Source: Mycteria americana (Eukaryota > Chordata > Aves > Ciconiiformes > Ciconiidae). From it: 64,000 nt of DNA. A program made the translations under genes and the position numbers. The stretch is from NCBI RefSeq assembly GCF_035582795.1, contig NC_134369.1:62434001-62498000 (forward strand), written 5' to 3'. The notes under the pieces were generated by a model, which saw nothing but the letters and a program-made list of their open reading frames with translations, searched no databases and was not told the origin of the DNA. This document shows positions 35,341 to 45,424 of this stretch, piece after piece. Numbering within the stretch: position 1 is the first letter of the stretch; every line of letters begins with the position of its first letter.

Positions 35341-37834
35341 CCAGCTTAGATTTTCAGTCAAGCTAAGGTAGCAAGTTTGGAAGTGGAGAAGAGTCTCCCG
35401 CCATGCTCCCTTCTGACATCTCTTATGCATTACTGATGGCACTGTGATGCAAAAGGCGCCAGCAAGAAGATGCAAGCTATGGCTTGGGAAGCCCCTGTGT
35501 TGCATGCTGCTGGGGGCTGGACATGGCAGAGAGCATCGCTGTGGGCATGCCTGGGTCTCGCATTCCTTCCCTGGACACCGATAATGGCTGGGTTTTGTTT
35601 GCAGAGGTGGTTTGCTTTTTTCTTTAACTGTCGCAAAACTTATGTGGCAAGGATAGCAGCGTGCATGAGGAATGGACACCCCATGAATAATATAAACCAG
35701 TTTAAACACACATTACGTGGATGGTTTCAGTTGTATTGGACCATAGTCATTCCAGGACTTCCATCAGATGATGCTGTTACCATATATTGCCACTGTCCCT
35801 GTTCATCTCTTGTCCTCCCAGCACCTCTATCGTCATCTGTGACCAGATGCATGGTGGGGTCTGTGTGCAAAATGAGAGTCGACCTGAAAGAGCAGTTCCT
35901 GCTCCAATGTGGTTAACTACACACCACCGCCCTTGTAGAAGGACCTAGTATAATATTTTCCTTCTGCACTTGCTGCCCTGCACCCCCCTGCTGCATGCCT
36001 GAGGCCTCCCAAAGAGTCAGTCTTCAGCCTTAAAAACAGTCATACCCAGGGAATAACAGAAGCAATGGACGTGGAAGTCAGAGAGCATGTAAAGGGCTCG
36101 CAATCTCTCGTTATCGCAGGAGCCCATAGCTCTGCCACAACAACTTCCTTTCCCTGTACTTTCCCCGTGTCACTGTCACTGACTGCTCAGTGGATAACTC
36201 TGAGTTTCCCTGTTCGTTGCCTCAACCCATTTAACTTTTTTCACATCTTCTTTATCTGAAAGCCTCTGACATCAAGCAAAGCCAGTGAACTAATATCACA
36301 GGATTTAACAGCAAGTTTTCTGTTTCCCCTGACTGTGTCTGTTCGTGTGGAGTCGGGATGGCTGCGACACCCTCCGCGCTGCCGGACACGAGCGGAACCT
36401 GCAACGCAATCAGCACGGGTTAATTGACCGCATGGGCCAGGAAACACACGTGAGCTGTCTGTGCTGGGAAAGGACCAGGGTGTGGAAGGCCATTAGGTCT
36501 TGAAAGACTACCTTTTTCCTCAAAAGGTTAGCTCCAGACAGCTAGTATGTTTTGGGGCAGAATTTTCTTCCTGGAGCACTTTGGTGTATTCCAGCAAGGG
36601 GTCAGCTTGGCTGAGGGCTGGGTATCACAGCCTTACAGGTTTTACTTCATTTGTAAATTTTCTTTTGCGGACTGGAACATGCAAGTTTTTAACTACCCCA
36701 CAGAAAGGAAGGGACAGAGAAAAGTCACTGTGTCCTTGGCCAAGGACAACGCATCAGCCAAGCCAGGCTGGGCAACACGTGGCGGGAATAACCCAAACTG
36801 CACCTCGTGCCCCAGGGCAGCTGCCCACCTCCACACCTGCCTGGCCCCCAGGACCCACCCGAAGAAACTCTACAGCTTTAGGGCAATTTTGTTTCTGGGG
36901 GCTGCTGGAAATCTGACAATTCAAATCACTTTCCTGGATCCAAAGTTGTCTGCATCTTGCTCTGGAGGTCCTCCCTTGAACCCACGGGCTTTGCACTGCC
37001 GTAAGCCAGCGGCAATCAGAGGCCAGCCCCACGTGGGGCACACCAGGAGAGGGTGACTGTCACATGAACGGTGTCCCCCAAACACGTGCACTCCCTCCCA
37101 CTCACAACTGGGTCATTTCCCCATCGCAACTAGAATGACTGTTTTTACCATTAAGTAACCCCAGAAAAGCATCTGAGTTTTTTCCTTAGTCACCATCTCT
37201 GTGTCTCTTCCACAGACACCCTTCCTGCCTGCTACAACATCTCCCTTGGGTATTGATCTTCCAATTTAAAAAAAAGCATCTCCCAACAGGATCTGCAAGC
37301 TCGGGCCCCCTCTCTGTGCATCCAGCTTTAGCTTCAAATCCTGTTTGCTTGAAACTGAGTGAACAACCTCCAGGGTTGTTCCAAGGGCAAGGGCAGCCCT
37401 TGGATGTTTCCAAATAACCTGGAAGACACCCACAGAGCCTGGCCCCCTCCCGTCGGGTGGCACGGGCACCTGGCAGGAGCCTTTGTCCCCTTTCTCATGG
37501 CGATGCACCGGGGAAGAGCCAGCCCCGCTCGGCAAGGAGAAATGGCACCTCACGAACCCACTGGTGTTCTTGGAGGGGGTGAGCAAGGGAGCACAGAGGA
37601 GATGTGGTTGCTGTAACCTGCTGAGGTTTCCAAAAGGCGTTTCACAAGCTGTTGCCAAAGGCTCTGAGAGAAAATGGGAAGCGATAGGATGAGCGAGAAG
37701 GTCCTCACCAGGACGAGTAGCAGAGCAGAGATGGGAAATAAGGAGCAATTTTCATATTGGAGGGGTGTCCTTCCATGCAGGGTTGTGCTGGGGTCTCTGC
37801 AGGAACCTGGGCAGGGGTGGACAGGCAAATGATG

Positions 37835-38790
37835 GTGACTCCATCATTTGCAAATGATACCAAATTACTTATGGCAGTGAAAGTGACCTTATAAGGCTGA
37901 GCAAGCAGGTGTTCAAGTGGCAGAGGAGATCTATGCAAAGGGATGTAAAATCCTTGTTTTACATAGAAAACAGGGGAGCCAAATGAGACCCTGGGCAGAC
38001 AACGCTGTGGAAATGTTACCTAATGCAAGGAAGCGAGCAGAAATCTCAAATTGAATGCTAGGAGTTGCTAAGAGAGGAAAAGGTGAACAGATCAGGAACA
38101 AGAAATTGTGCCACAACACAAATTCACGGCAGCCCCAGCTCAAGGGCTGTGCGCAGTTTGGGTCCCTCCATCTCACAGATGTGCCAGCAGAAGCACAGAA
38201 GGTCCAGAGCAGAGGCGTGGGGTTAGCAGAGTCATGGCAGGGCTTCTGGGGTTAGCAGAGTCATGGCAGGGCTTCTGGGTGAGCAGGACAGGATCCTCCA
38301 GGCTGGAAATGGGACAACTGAGGATGGAGGTCTGCAAAATAACAGAAGACTAGAGAGGATGGAAAGAGGAAAACCGTCTCTTCCTACACAAGAGGTATCA
38401 GATGAAGGTAGTAGGTGCAAGACCCAAACCCAGAAAACTGAAGCTTTTTTCACACAGTGTGTAATTAGGCTGCAGCAGCTCCTGCTGCAGGATGCTGTGG
38501 TTGCTAAAAGCTGAGCTGCATGCAGAGAGCAGCCAGACAGGGATGGAGAGGGGGCAAGAGGAGCAAAATAACATCAAAGGCTCTTAAATACAGACACCGC
38601 TCTGGCTTGGAAAATGTGTAAGCCGCAAATTGCTGGTGTCTGGTAGAGTATATGGGGGTGGATCAGGCTTCTCCCATCCCTTCTGCTTTCCCTGAGCATC
38701 TATTCTGGCCACTGTCAGGGAGCAGACACTGCGCTGGAGAGATGTTTGGCTTGACCCATGCAGCTATCCGGCACCCGCTCCCAGACTCCC
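37835..38790 (+). mobile_element. ancient L3/CR1-like LINE relic, 3' half
   Basis: In order along the + strand, I recognise decayed copies of a vertebrate L3-like LINE. CATTTGCAAATGATACCAAA is the DNA for the RT FADDT(K) motif. Next come AATGCTAGGAGTTG, GCAGTTTGGGTCCCTCC and AAGGTCCAGAGCAG. The 3' part follows, with AAGAGGTATCAGATGAAGGT and CAGGATGCTGTGG. The terminal block CTGAGCATCTATTCTGGCCACTGTCAGG, then TTGGCTTGACCC, lies at about 38690-38760. No frame remains open. A perfect 29-bp duplication lies inside (38221-38278). Similarity is from memory; a RepeatMasker run would settle the subfamily. Confidence 0.7.
38221..38278. repeat. perfect 29-bp tandem duplication
   Basis: The unit beginning GGTTAGCAGAGTCATGGCAG and ending GGCTTCTGG occurs twice in a row without a mismatch (38221-38249, 38250-38278), inside the LINE relic. 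The lack of mismatches implies a recent event. Confidence 0.95.
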
Positions 38791-39849
38791 CAGCTGTTTG
38801 AGGCTCATGGATTGTGTCATTTGGCTCCATACTATCTGAATTTTGTGTTTATTTGAATAATTTTGATGTAGTGCCCAGAGGTTCAGAAGAAGCAGTGAGT
38901 GCCTCTATGAAAGGTCACCCTCAGACTCTGCCAAACCTCAGTCACACTCATTTTCAAGCTCAAAAGCAGTCTGGGAATTCAGATTGGTAAATCGGTCTTC
39001 TCATAGTTCTTCCCCAAAAATATCTTCTGTGCACTTTCTTCTTGTCACCCAGCAGAAAAACAAAACAAGGCTGATACTATGGTAAATATAGAAAATGTTT
39101 TTACAAGAGAGGAACTGCATTTATAAATTCAAGTAAAATTTAGCTCACCAAAACCTCCCAAATCTTTTCATTGTGGAGTTCTGGTTTCATGGGAGCCTGG
39201 AGCCCTGCCTCCCATCCCTGTGTGCAGCTAGGACATGTGTTTATGCTCCAGTCATGTCAACAGGAACAAACATCCCGAGCAAGTATCACTTCTTGGTTCG
39301 ATGCCTTAAAAAAGCAGAGCCTTGTGGGAAATTCCACCCTTGCCACAGGCTCTTGGGAGGCCTCACTTCCCAGGAAGCAATACAAAAGTGTAGGTCCTCG
39401 ATGCCAACAAGCTTCAGACTGGGAAGGACCATCCAGTGGCACAAGGAAATTCCCGTCCTTCCACTCTGCTCTTATTTGGTCCCTGGCAGGGACTTTGGCT
39501 GTCCCATCTGGTCCCATCCTGGCATGGTATGTGGTGAAGAAAACAGACTCCTGACTTTGAGAAGATGCAAACCCCTCCAGTCTACTCTTAATTATGTTTT
39601 TCCTCTCTTTGTTTGCTTTTTCTCTTAGTACAATAGGTCAATGTTTAAAAATTACAGAAGGATAAGAGTGTTCTTCACCCCGGCTCTCCACTCCATCAAC
39701 CTCCCTGTTACACCATGCTTGGGAGAACAACTCTTCAGACAAAGTCCACAGAGCCTTCACCTCCTATTTCTTTTCAGGCGGGTAAGAAGTGATGATCCAT
39801 TATACATAAGCACTCAGACAAGCTGTAAGTAAGCTTGGCCTGGCCACAG
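38791..39849. other. intergenic, nothing recognised
   Basis: This lies between two LINE relics. Two overlapping open frames of 127 and 151 codons (39171-39628) are shifted versions of the same DNA and show no domain or splice context. I see no supported feature. Confidence 0.5.
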
Positions 39850-40282
39850 AGCTCACAGGATGATGGCACTGCTGGAAGGGGGCTCTGGGGGCCTCCAGTC
39901 CACCTTCCCATTCAAAGCAGGACCATTGCCAATACTAGCTCAGGTCGGCCCATGGTTTTGCCTAGCAAAGTCTTGAAAACCTCTAAATGGAGAGTCCACC
40001 ACCTCTCTGGGCTGCATCACCTCCTAGGGAAGAAGTTTTTCCTGATGTAGAACCTGAACTTTCCAAACCACAACCTGTGCCCATTTCCCCTTGGTGTATC
40101 ACCTGCTGCTACTGAGAAGAGTTAGACTCTGTCACCATTGTAACCACCCTTCTTGTAGGTTGCTATCAAATTGTCCTTTATCTTCCTCTTTGCCAGGTTA
40201 AGCAAGCCCAGGCTTGCTTCTGCAACCTCTGTTCATCAGCCACATGGTCTAGACCCCTCAGCTGGACCTTCTCACTGACAAC
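39850..40282 (-). mobile_element. older CR1 LINE 3' fragment
   Basis: The + strand shows the antisense CR1 pattern in the expected order: GCTGGAAGGGGGCTCTGGGG, CTCCAGTCCACC, CATTCAAAGCAGGACC, AGAGTCCACCACCTCTCTGG, GAAGAAGTTTTTCCTGATGT, AACCACAACCTGTGCCCATT, AAGCAAGCCCAGGC. It is more diverged than the copy at 30121 and belongs to a different, older CR1 subfamily. Confidence 0.8.
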
Positions 40283-42699
40283 ATGTCCATTACTGGGGCA
40301 ACTCTCTCCTGCAAGTGTTTTCAAATGTGGCGGACTTCGGTGGAGATCCTTCTGGCCAACAACTGTGCTTTTCCAAAACTAGTGGCCCCTGTCTCCAAGC
40401 CCCCTGACATCGGCTCCCAGCACGGCCCTGGGGGAGATGCTGGAGGCGTCAGCCCAGGTTCAAGGACGGCCTTTGCTGTTGGTGTGTGGTGTCAGCACCT
40501 CGGTGGTGCAGCAGTGCTGCCCTGCCTATGCTGGCAGCCTGGCAGCCCGGGGGAACCTGGCCAGCAGAGAAACTTGTCCCCATCCTTCACTTATGGCCAA
40601 GAGGGAGGTACCCAGCTGCATCCTGTCTGAGGCGAAAGGGGAATTTCATCAATGCTGAAACCATAGGGGTCCAGCATTGTGCAAAACATTTGAGGCTAAC
40701 ATAAACATCTCTTCATTTATGAAAATGGAAATCAGATGGTGTCTAAGCGAAACCAGAGTGCTGTTCCTTTGGGGCAGCGCTCTGTCATTTCTCCGTGGAT
40801 GGAGGAGCTGCTCCTCTGGGAAGAGCACGGCTTTTCCAACCAAATGACTCAACCCATGCTCTGCCTTCATTGGTAGCTACAGCCTTGCTTTGACACAGTC
40901 CTTAAAGCATGCAGAAATGTGTCATGCCTGGCAGCCTTGACCATTTCCAGACACTTGGGGGAACATGTGATTTCCCAGAATTGCTGCTTTTCCCGCATCC
41001 TTCCAGCAGTGCCAGCCCTTAAATACAACCCCAGCACTCTGCTGGGATAGGAGAGGGAAAGCCCTAAACACACGCCTTAACCCTGGAGGGTTTGGCAGCT
41101 CAAACTCTGCTGAAGACCAGGACACACGCGAGCTAGACACCAGCTTGGGTTTACCTGCACAGCCTTGCAGTGAGACGGGACAGATGAACCCTCTGCATCT
41201 TTCTACTGCTGGGACACTCATGACAAAATGTGGCAGGACAGGTAGCAGCAGTGCTGCAGCTTTAAAATGGAAACTGAGGCACAGTGTTTATATCTGGCAG
41301 CTCTTCCCAGGGCCATCTGCCCCCATGCTAAGGTCACCCCAAGCATCCTGCAGCCTTTTCAGCCTGAAGCTCAGCTGCAGAAATGATTTACCTGCAGTTC
41401 ACCCACTCAGGGTAGTTCCCATTCCCAAAACAGCCCTGTGCTGCCCCAGAGGCTGGCAGCATCAGAGGCACCCATGTGCCTGGCTGCCCTCAGCCTCTGG
41501 GCTGTCCTCCTTCTCCGACCTCTTACGCCCCCCAGTCTGCTATTTTGGAGAGACCCCCTTTTTCTTCCAGGCCCCCCGCTCTGCTGCCCCCAGCCTTCCA
41601 GAGAGGCTCGACCTAGCCATACCTGTGGGCTGCCCTGCTTCGACCCCCGGGATGCCTCTCATGAGCCTGAGCCTCCACGGATTCCTTGGGAAGTGCTCCT
41701 CACCCCTGCACTGAGTATGCAGGGCTCAGCACCGCTTTCCTGATCCCCTTCTTCATGTGGTGGGAGAAGGGATCCGGCCCTGGGCAGAGGAAGGCAGGCC
41801 CCAGGGACAGGGAGACCAGAGAGATGCCGATTCTCAGTACAGGAGGGGCTGGAAAAATGAAGTCGGTGGGGCCAGGTTGCAGCAGTCACAGATGCGACAG
41901 GAGAGACCCCGGGGCAGGTTGGTCTAAGGGGAAAGTGGAATTTAGAGGAGCAGGCAGCTCCTCAGGAAATAATATTTAAGGCACGGAGAAATCTCCCAGT
42001 GCAGAAGGAGGATGTGCAGCATGATGGGAATTCAGCTGAATCATAAATTGCTTAATCCCTTGAAGGTTAAGAAGGAATTACAGAAAGAAAACAAATTATT
42101 CAAATTCCAGGAGATTCATGTACAACTGTGATACAAACATCTGGGGAGCAACTGGAAAGCTGAAGTGCAGATGCCGGTACCAAGGGATGAGACGCACCGG
42201 GGGAACACAACCGAAAGCACTGGGAGGTGCATCTGCCCCAGCAGCAGCCCTGGCTTAAGCAGCCTCTGTCCCCCCATCACCGCTGTCCCCTCCCCAGCCC
42301 CGACAGCTGCACCCGCACGGGGGGGGACATGCAGGGGCTGCTTACGCCAACGGCGCTGCCAAAAAATAAATGAAATAAGATAATACTAACAAACTGTGCG
42401 TCCAACTGCAGCCTAAATAAACCGGAGGCTTCCAGAGGCAGATTTCATCTACCTACCTTGTCCCAGCATAGCGTGTTTGGAAAATTGGTCAAAGCCATCT
42501 CGCAGCCATCCACCGCAACGGCCAAGAGGGAGGTGGCTCCCTGGGCAAGGGCAAGCAGTGCTGATCTTAAAAGAGGGGGAGGAATAAGCCCTGGGATTAC
42601 TTCCTGGGAAAATATTGGTAGCATTAAAGAGCTTTAAGCAGGAGAATGATACCAAGGCAATACACCAAGATTGCTTTGTTGTGCATAAATCTATTTGCT
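40283..42699. other. intergenic, no gene seen
   Basis: Several open frames of 100-190 codons (for example 41145-41714) are proline/serine-rich readings of GC-rich DNA with no partner exons or recognised domain. Nothing else is supported. Confidence 0.45.
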
Positions 42700-43663
42700 T
42701 TCCCTCCATGTCAGGAGTTTGCCCTCCCTGAGAGCAGAGCAGCTGCAGATGTTGGGACTCTTGACTTTAGTAAGGTTTTTGACACCGTCTCAAGTACCAT
42801 TTGTGTAAATAAGCGAGGTAGGTACCGTGGTCCCTGCCAGTGCCAAGTGCTGCCCCTGACAGCGGCAGCAGGGACGAGGCAGCGGAGCAGGAGGGGTGTC
42901 GCTGCTGGCCATGGCTTGGCGCAAGTCTGGGAACCATGGCACATCTCTCCTGGCATACAGACCTCGGGCTGCGGGTCTGCTCTTGCAAAGCTCCTGGGAG
43001 GCAGACACAAAACTGGACGGAGATTCATGATCAGAGCAAAACCGCATGGGGTGTTGAGTGAGTCCACAGGAGTCTGGCCTGAACCTGGCTCATTAACGAT
43101 TTGGATGCTGAAATGCAGAGGATGCTCACGAGAGCTTCAGGGACTGCAAGCGTGGTGGCCAGGGATAGGGGACAGGATCTGATTTTTCAGTTATCTAGGA
43201 AAAAAAAAATCAATAGGATGCAATTCAACCAGAACAAGAACAGCATACAGCAATGACACAGAAGTAAACTGTGCAAATACAGGGAGGAAATTGTCCGTTC
43301 AGTAATAACTCTGCAAAAACCCAAACACTCTGGAGTAATGAAGGGTCATGAACGGGTTGTGTCAACACATTGCTGCAAAAAAGGAAACCTCGAGCTGGGA
43401 CTTGCAAAAAGGAGTGACACCTGGGCAACACAGAAAGAAACTCCCCTGCTCCAGCTGTCATCATCAGAGCTCGGCTACTGTACAGTGTCCGCTCTTGGCA
43501 CTCCAGAGTCCAAAGGACAAGAGAGAATGACTGACAGTCCAGAAGTGTGATGTCTGAGTAAGCATTGAAGAACCAACATAGCTTAACTGAGGAAAGACAG
43601 CGGGGCTGGTCAAGATGTTGGCCCTCAAACAGGTAAAAAATGCTTCTAGAAAGAAATGAAATA
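42700..43663 (+). mobile_element. ancient L3-like LINE relic with RT core
   Basis: Near 42745-42810 the + strand still reads ADVGTLDFSKVFDTVSSTI, a clear relic of the LINE reverse-transcriptase motif (DxxxLDFSKAFDTVSH). Further on come CATTAACGATTTGGATG (INDL-D motif DNA), ATGCAATTCAACCAGAACAA (near 43217), TGCTGCAAAAAAGGAAACCT (near 43371), CTGTACAGTGTCCGCTCTTGG, and AACTGAGGAAAGACAGCGGG with CCTCAAACAGGTAAAAAATG (up to 43641). These follow the L3/CR1-like LINE in order. No intact frame remains. The 3' edge abuts a G-rich tandem array. Confidence 0.7.
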
Positions 43664-43721
43664 GGGGCAAGGCAAGGGGCAAGGCAAGGGGCAAGGCAAG
43701 GGGCAAGGCAAGGGGCAAGGC
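43664..43721 (+). repeat. 12-bp G-rich tandem repeat, about 4.8 perfect copies
   Basis: The unit GGGGCAAGGCAA is repeated without mismatch. Five GGGG runs are spaced by eight bases, so a G-quadruplex on the + strand is conceivable. The array begins at or just inside the end of the LINE relic. Perfect copies point to recent expansion. Confidence 0.95.
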
Positions 43722-45000
43722 TGTCTTCAGGGAAATTCAGCTCCGCACTGGCTTTGATCCCAAGCCCGTTGCATGATGGCAGCTCTTGCTTAATCACTCT
43801 CAGGAAATCACTTGCTCAAGGCTTCCTCATATATTGTGAATGCACAAAGTTTGCTGGCAGCTCTGCAGTCCTCCAGGGCCCTGGTTTTCGAGCAGGCAAT
43901 AGGGGAAACGGTGCCAGAGCTCTGCCCCTTGAGCCCCCGTCTGCCCCACAGGACGTGGGCACTTGGGTCCTGCAGTCACTGTCACCTCTCCTCCCTCCCT
44001 GCGACAAGTGTCTGATATGCAGAGACATTTCCCACTGTGCCCACACAGTAATCCCAGCCTGCGTGGCTATCAGGTGGTCTTGAGGAAAACATGTCAGTCG
44101 TGACTATTTTTAGTTATGATCCCATAGCCTGAGCTCCGCCTGCCTGGGCCTGTTTTGTTTAAGAAGGAGCTGCTGACCAGGTTGGTTATCAGTGACCACG
44201 CAGGACATAAAACAGAGCAGGAAGCTCGCCATTACATCCCCACTGGCCAGGGACAGCCTCTATAAAGAAACCACCGTAGGTTTGGACTTTGACTCAGTGC
44301 ACCCTGTTTCTCACTGCATTTCTCCCCTTTTTCTCCCCTTGCAGTGCAGACTCCTGCTACGCCCCCCCCCCCCCCAGCACTGAAGCACCAGCAGCAAGTG
44401 CCATGCACTGGGCACAGGGCTGAGCAGGGGCCAAGGGACAGCCAGGATAGCCACAGCCCCGGGTTGGGCAAACCCCACTGCGGCAGCGGAGCTTGGCTGC
44501 AGGGCTTTCCCCAGGGTGGGGAAGGAACAAGCTCCAGCCGGGGAGCCTCTGGGATCAGGTGAGATTTGGCCACAGGGCAGGGCCAGGATGGGGACCAAGC
44601 TGGCACAGCACCTTTGCCATGGCTCAGGCCTCAGGGAGGAAAGATGAGTGAGCTGTTGGGGATTTTACAGGAGACATCAGTGTAAGCACGACGGGAGAAG
44701 GAAGCACACCTGCAGCGGCCCCTCTGCCGCGGTGCAGAGCTGCTCCCGGTGCTGGGCCCTGCTCTGCCTTACCCTGGCAGGAGAGAGCGGGGTGACCCTC
44801 CCGGCGAGGGGCTCTGCAGCCCCCCGAGGGCTGGGGGACCGGGGAGCCCACCCCAGGGCCCGCACTGGGTGTTTGGGCAGGACACAGGTATGTATCAGAC
44901 CTGCAGTGCTCCAGACAGCACACATTTGCCCCTGCAAGTGAGTCCAGCTCCGCTGCCCTGAGTTTTTAAGCTGGAAGACGGTGGGAACTGGGCTCGAGAA
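43722..45000. other. intergenic, no gene seen
   Basis: It contains a poly-C run (about 44364-44377) next to GC-rich sequence. Open frames on both strands overlap and are not supported. CpG density rises towards 45000. Confidence 0.5.
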
Positions 45001-45220
45001 TAACAGATACCAGTCAGCAACGGGGCGAGAGCCAGCCTGGCACCGGGCACGTGTTTGGAAGGAGAAACCCTCCGCGTCGCCCACCGCCGACCGTGCCCGC
45101 TGTCCCCGCACGCAGGTGACTGCCCGGGGCAGAGCCGCGGGGCGGGACCGTGCGGCCCCGCGCATCCCCAGCAGCGAAGGGCCGGGAGGGAAGCGGCCGC
45201 AGGTCACGGCGGACCCGGCA

Positions 45221-45260
45221 TCCCCCCGGGGTCACGGGCATCCCCCCGGGGTGACGGGCA
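45221..45260. repeat. 20-bp GC-rich tandem duplication
   Basis: TCCCCCCGGGGTCACGGGCA (45221-45240) is followed by a copy with one change (45241-45260), and then a partial third. It lies within the CpG-rich block. Confidence 0.9.
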
Positions 45261-45412
45261 TGCCCCCCACGCCGCCCTCCACTGGGCACAGCCCTGCTGC
45301 CTCCCCGCAGCACGCAGCCCGCGCACGGCCGCTGCCCGCAGCAGCGCCGGCCCCACGCGTGGCCCGTGCCCCGCCGCAGCGCAGGGCTCCGGGTGTTCCC
45401 GCGGGTTTTACC

Positions 45413-45424
45413 CCCATCTAGTGG
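45413..45424 (-). promoter_or_regulatory. CTCF-like motif, - orientation
   Basis: On the - strand it reads CCACTAGATGGG, matching the CTCF core CCASYAGRKGGC at 11 of 12 positions (last base G instead of C). It sits at the edge of the CpG-rich block. Occupancy is inferred. Confidence 0.4.

Larger units (their letters stand above)
30871..37834. other. intergenic, no gene seen
   Basis: No exon with family resemblance was found on either strand. The stretch includes a small hairpin at 33372-33404 and a MIR-like relic at 35195-35340. The open frames up to about 220 codons near 32863-33528 have no splice support, no recognised domain and overlap other equally long frames, so they are treated as chance. 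Confidence 0.45.

Noticed and set aside
42646-43182. 178-codon open frame containing LDFSKVFDTVSS
   Set aside because: The motif shows it is LINE reverse-transcriptase debris in this frame for only about 30 codons. The rest of the frame is unrelated, so it is not a host gene.
43464-43797. Protein-like repeats (LALPLALPLALP and RQGARQGA) in open frames
   Set aside because: They are translations of the 12-bp GGGGCAAGGCAA DNA repeat, readable on both strands.
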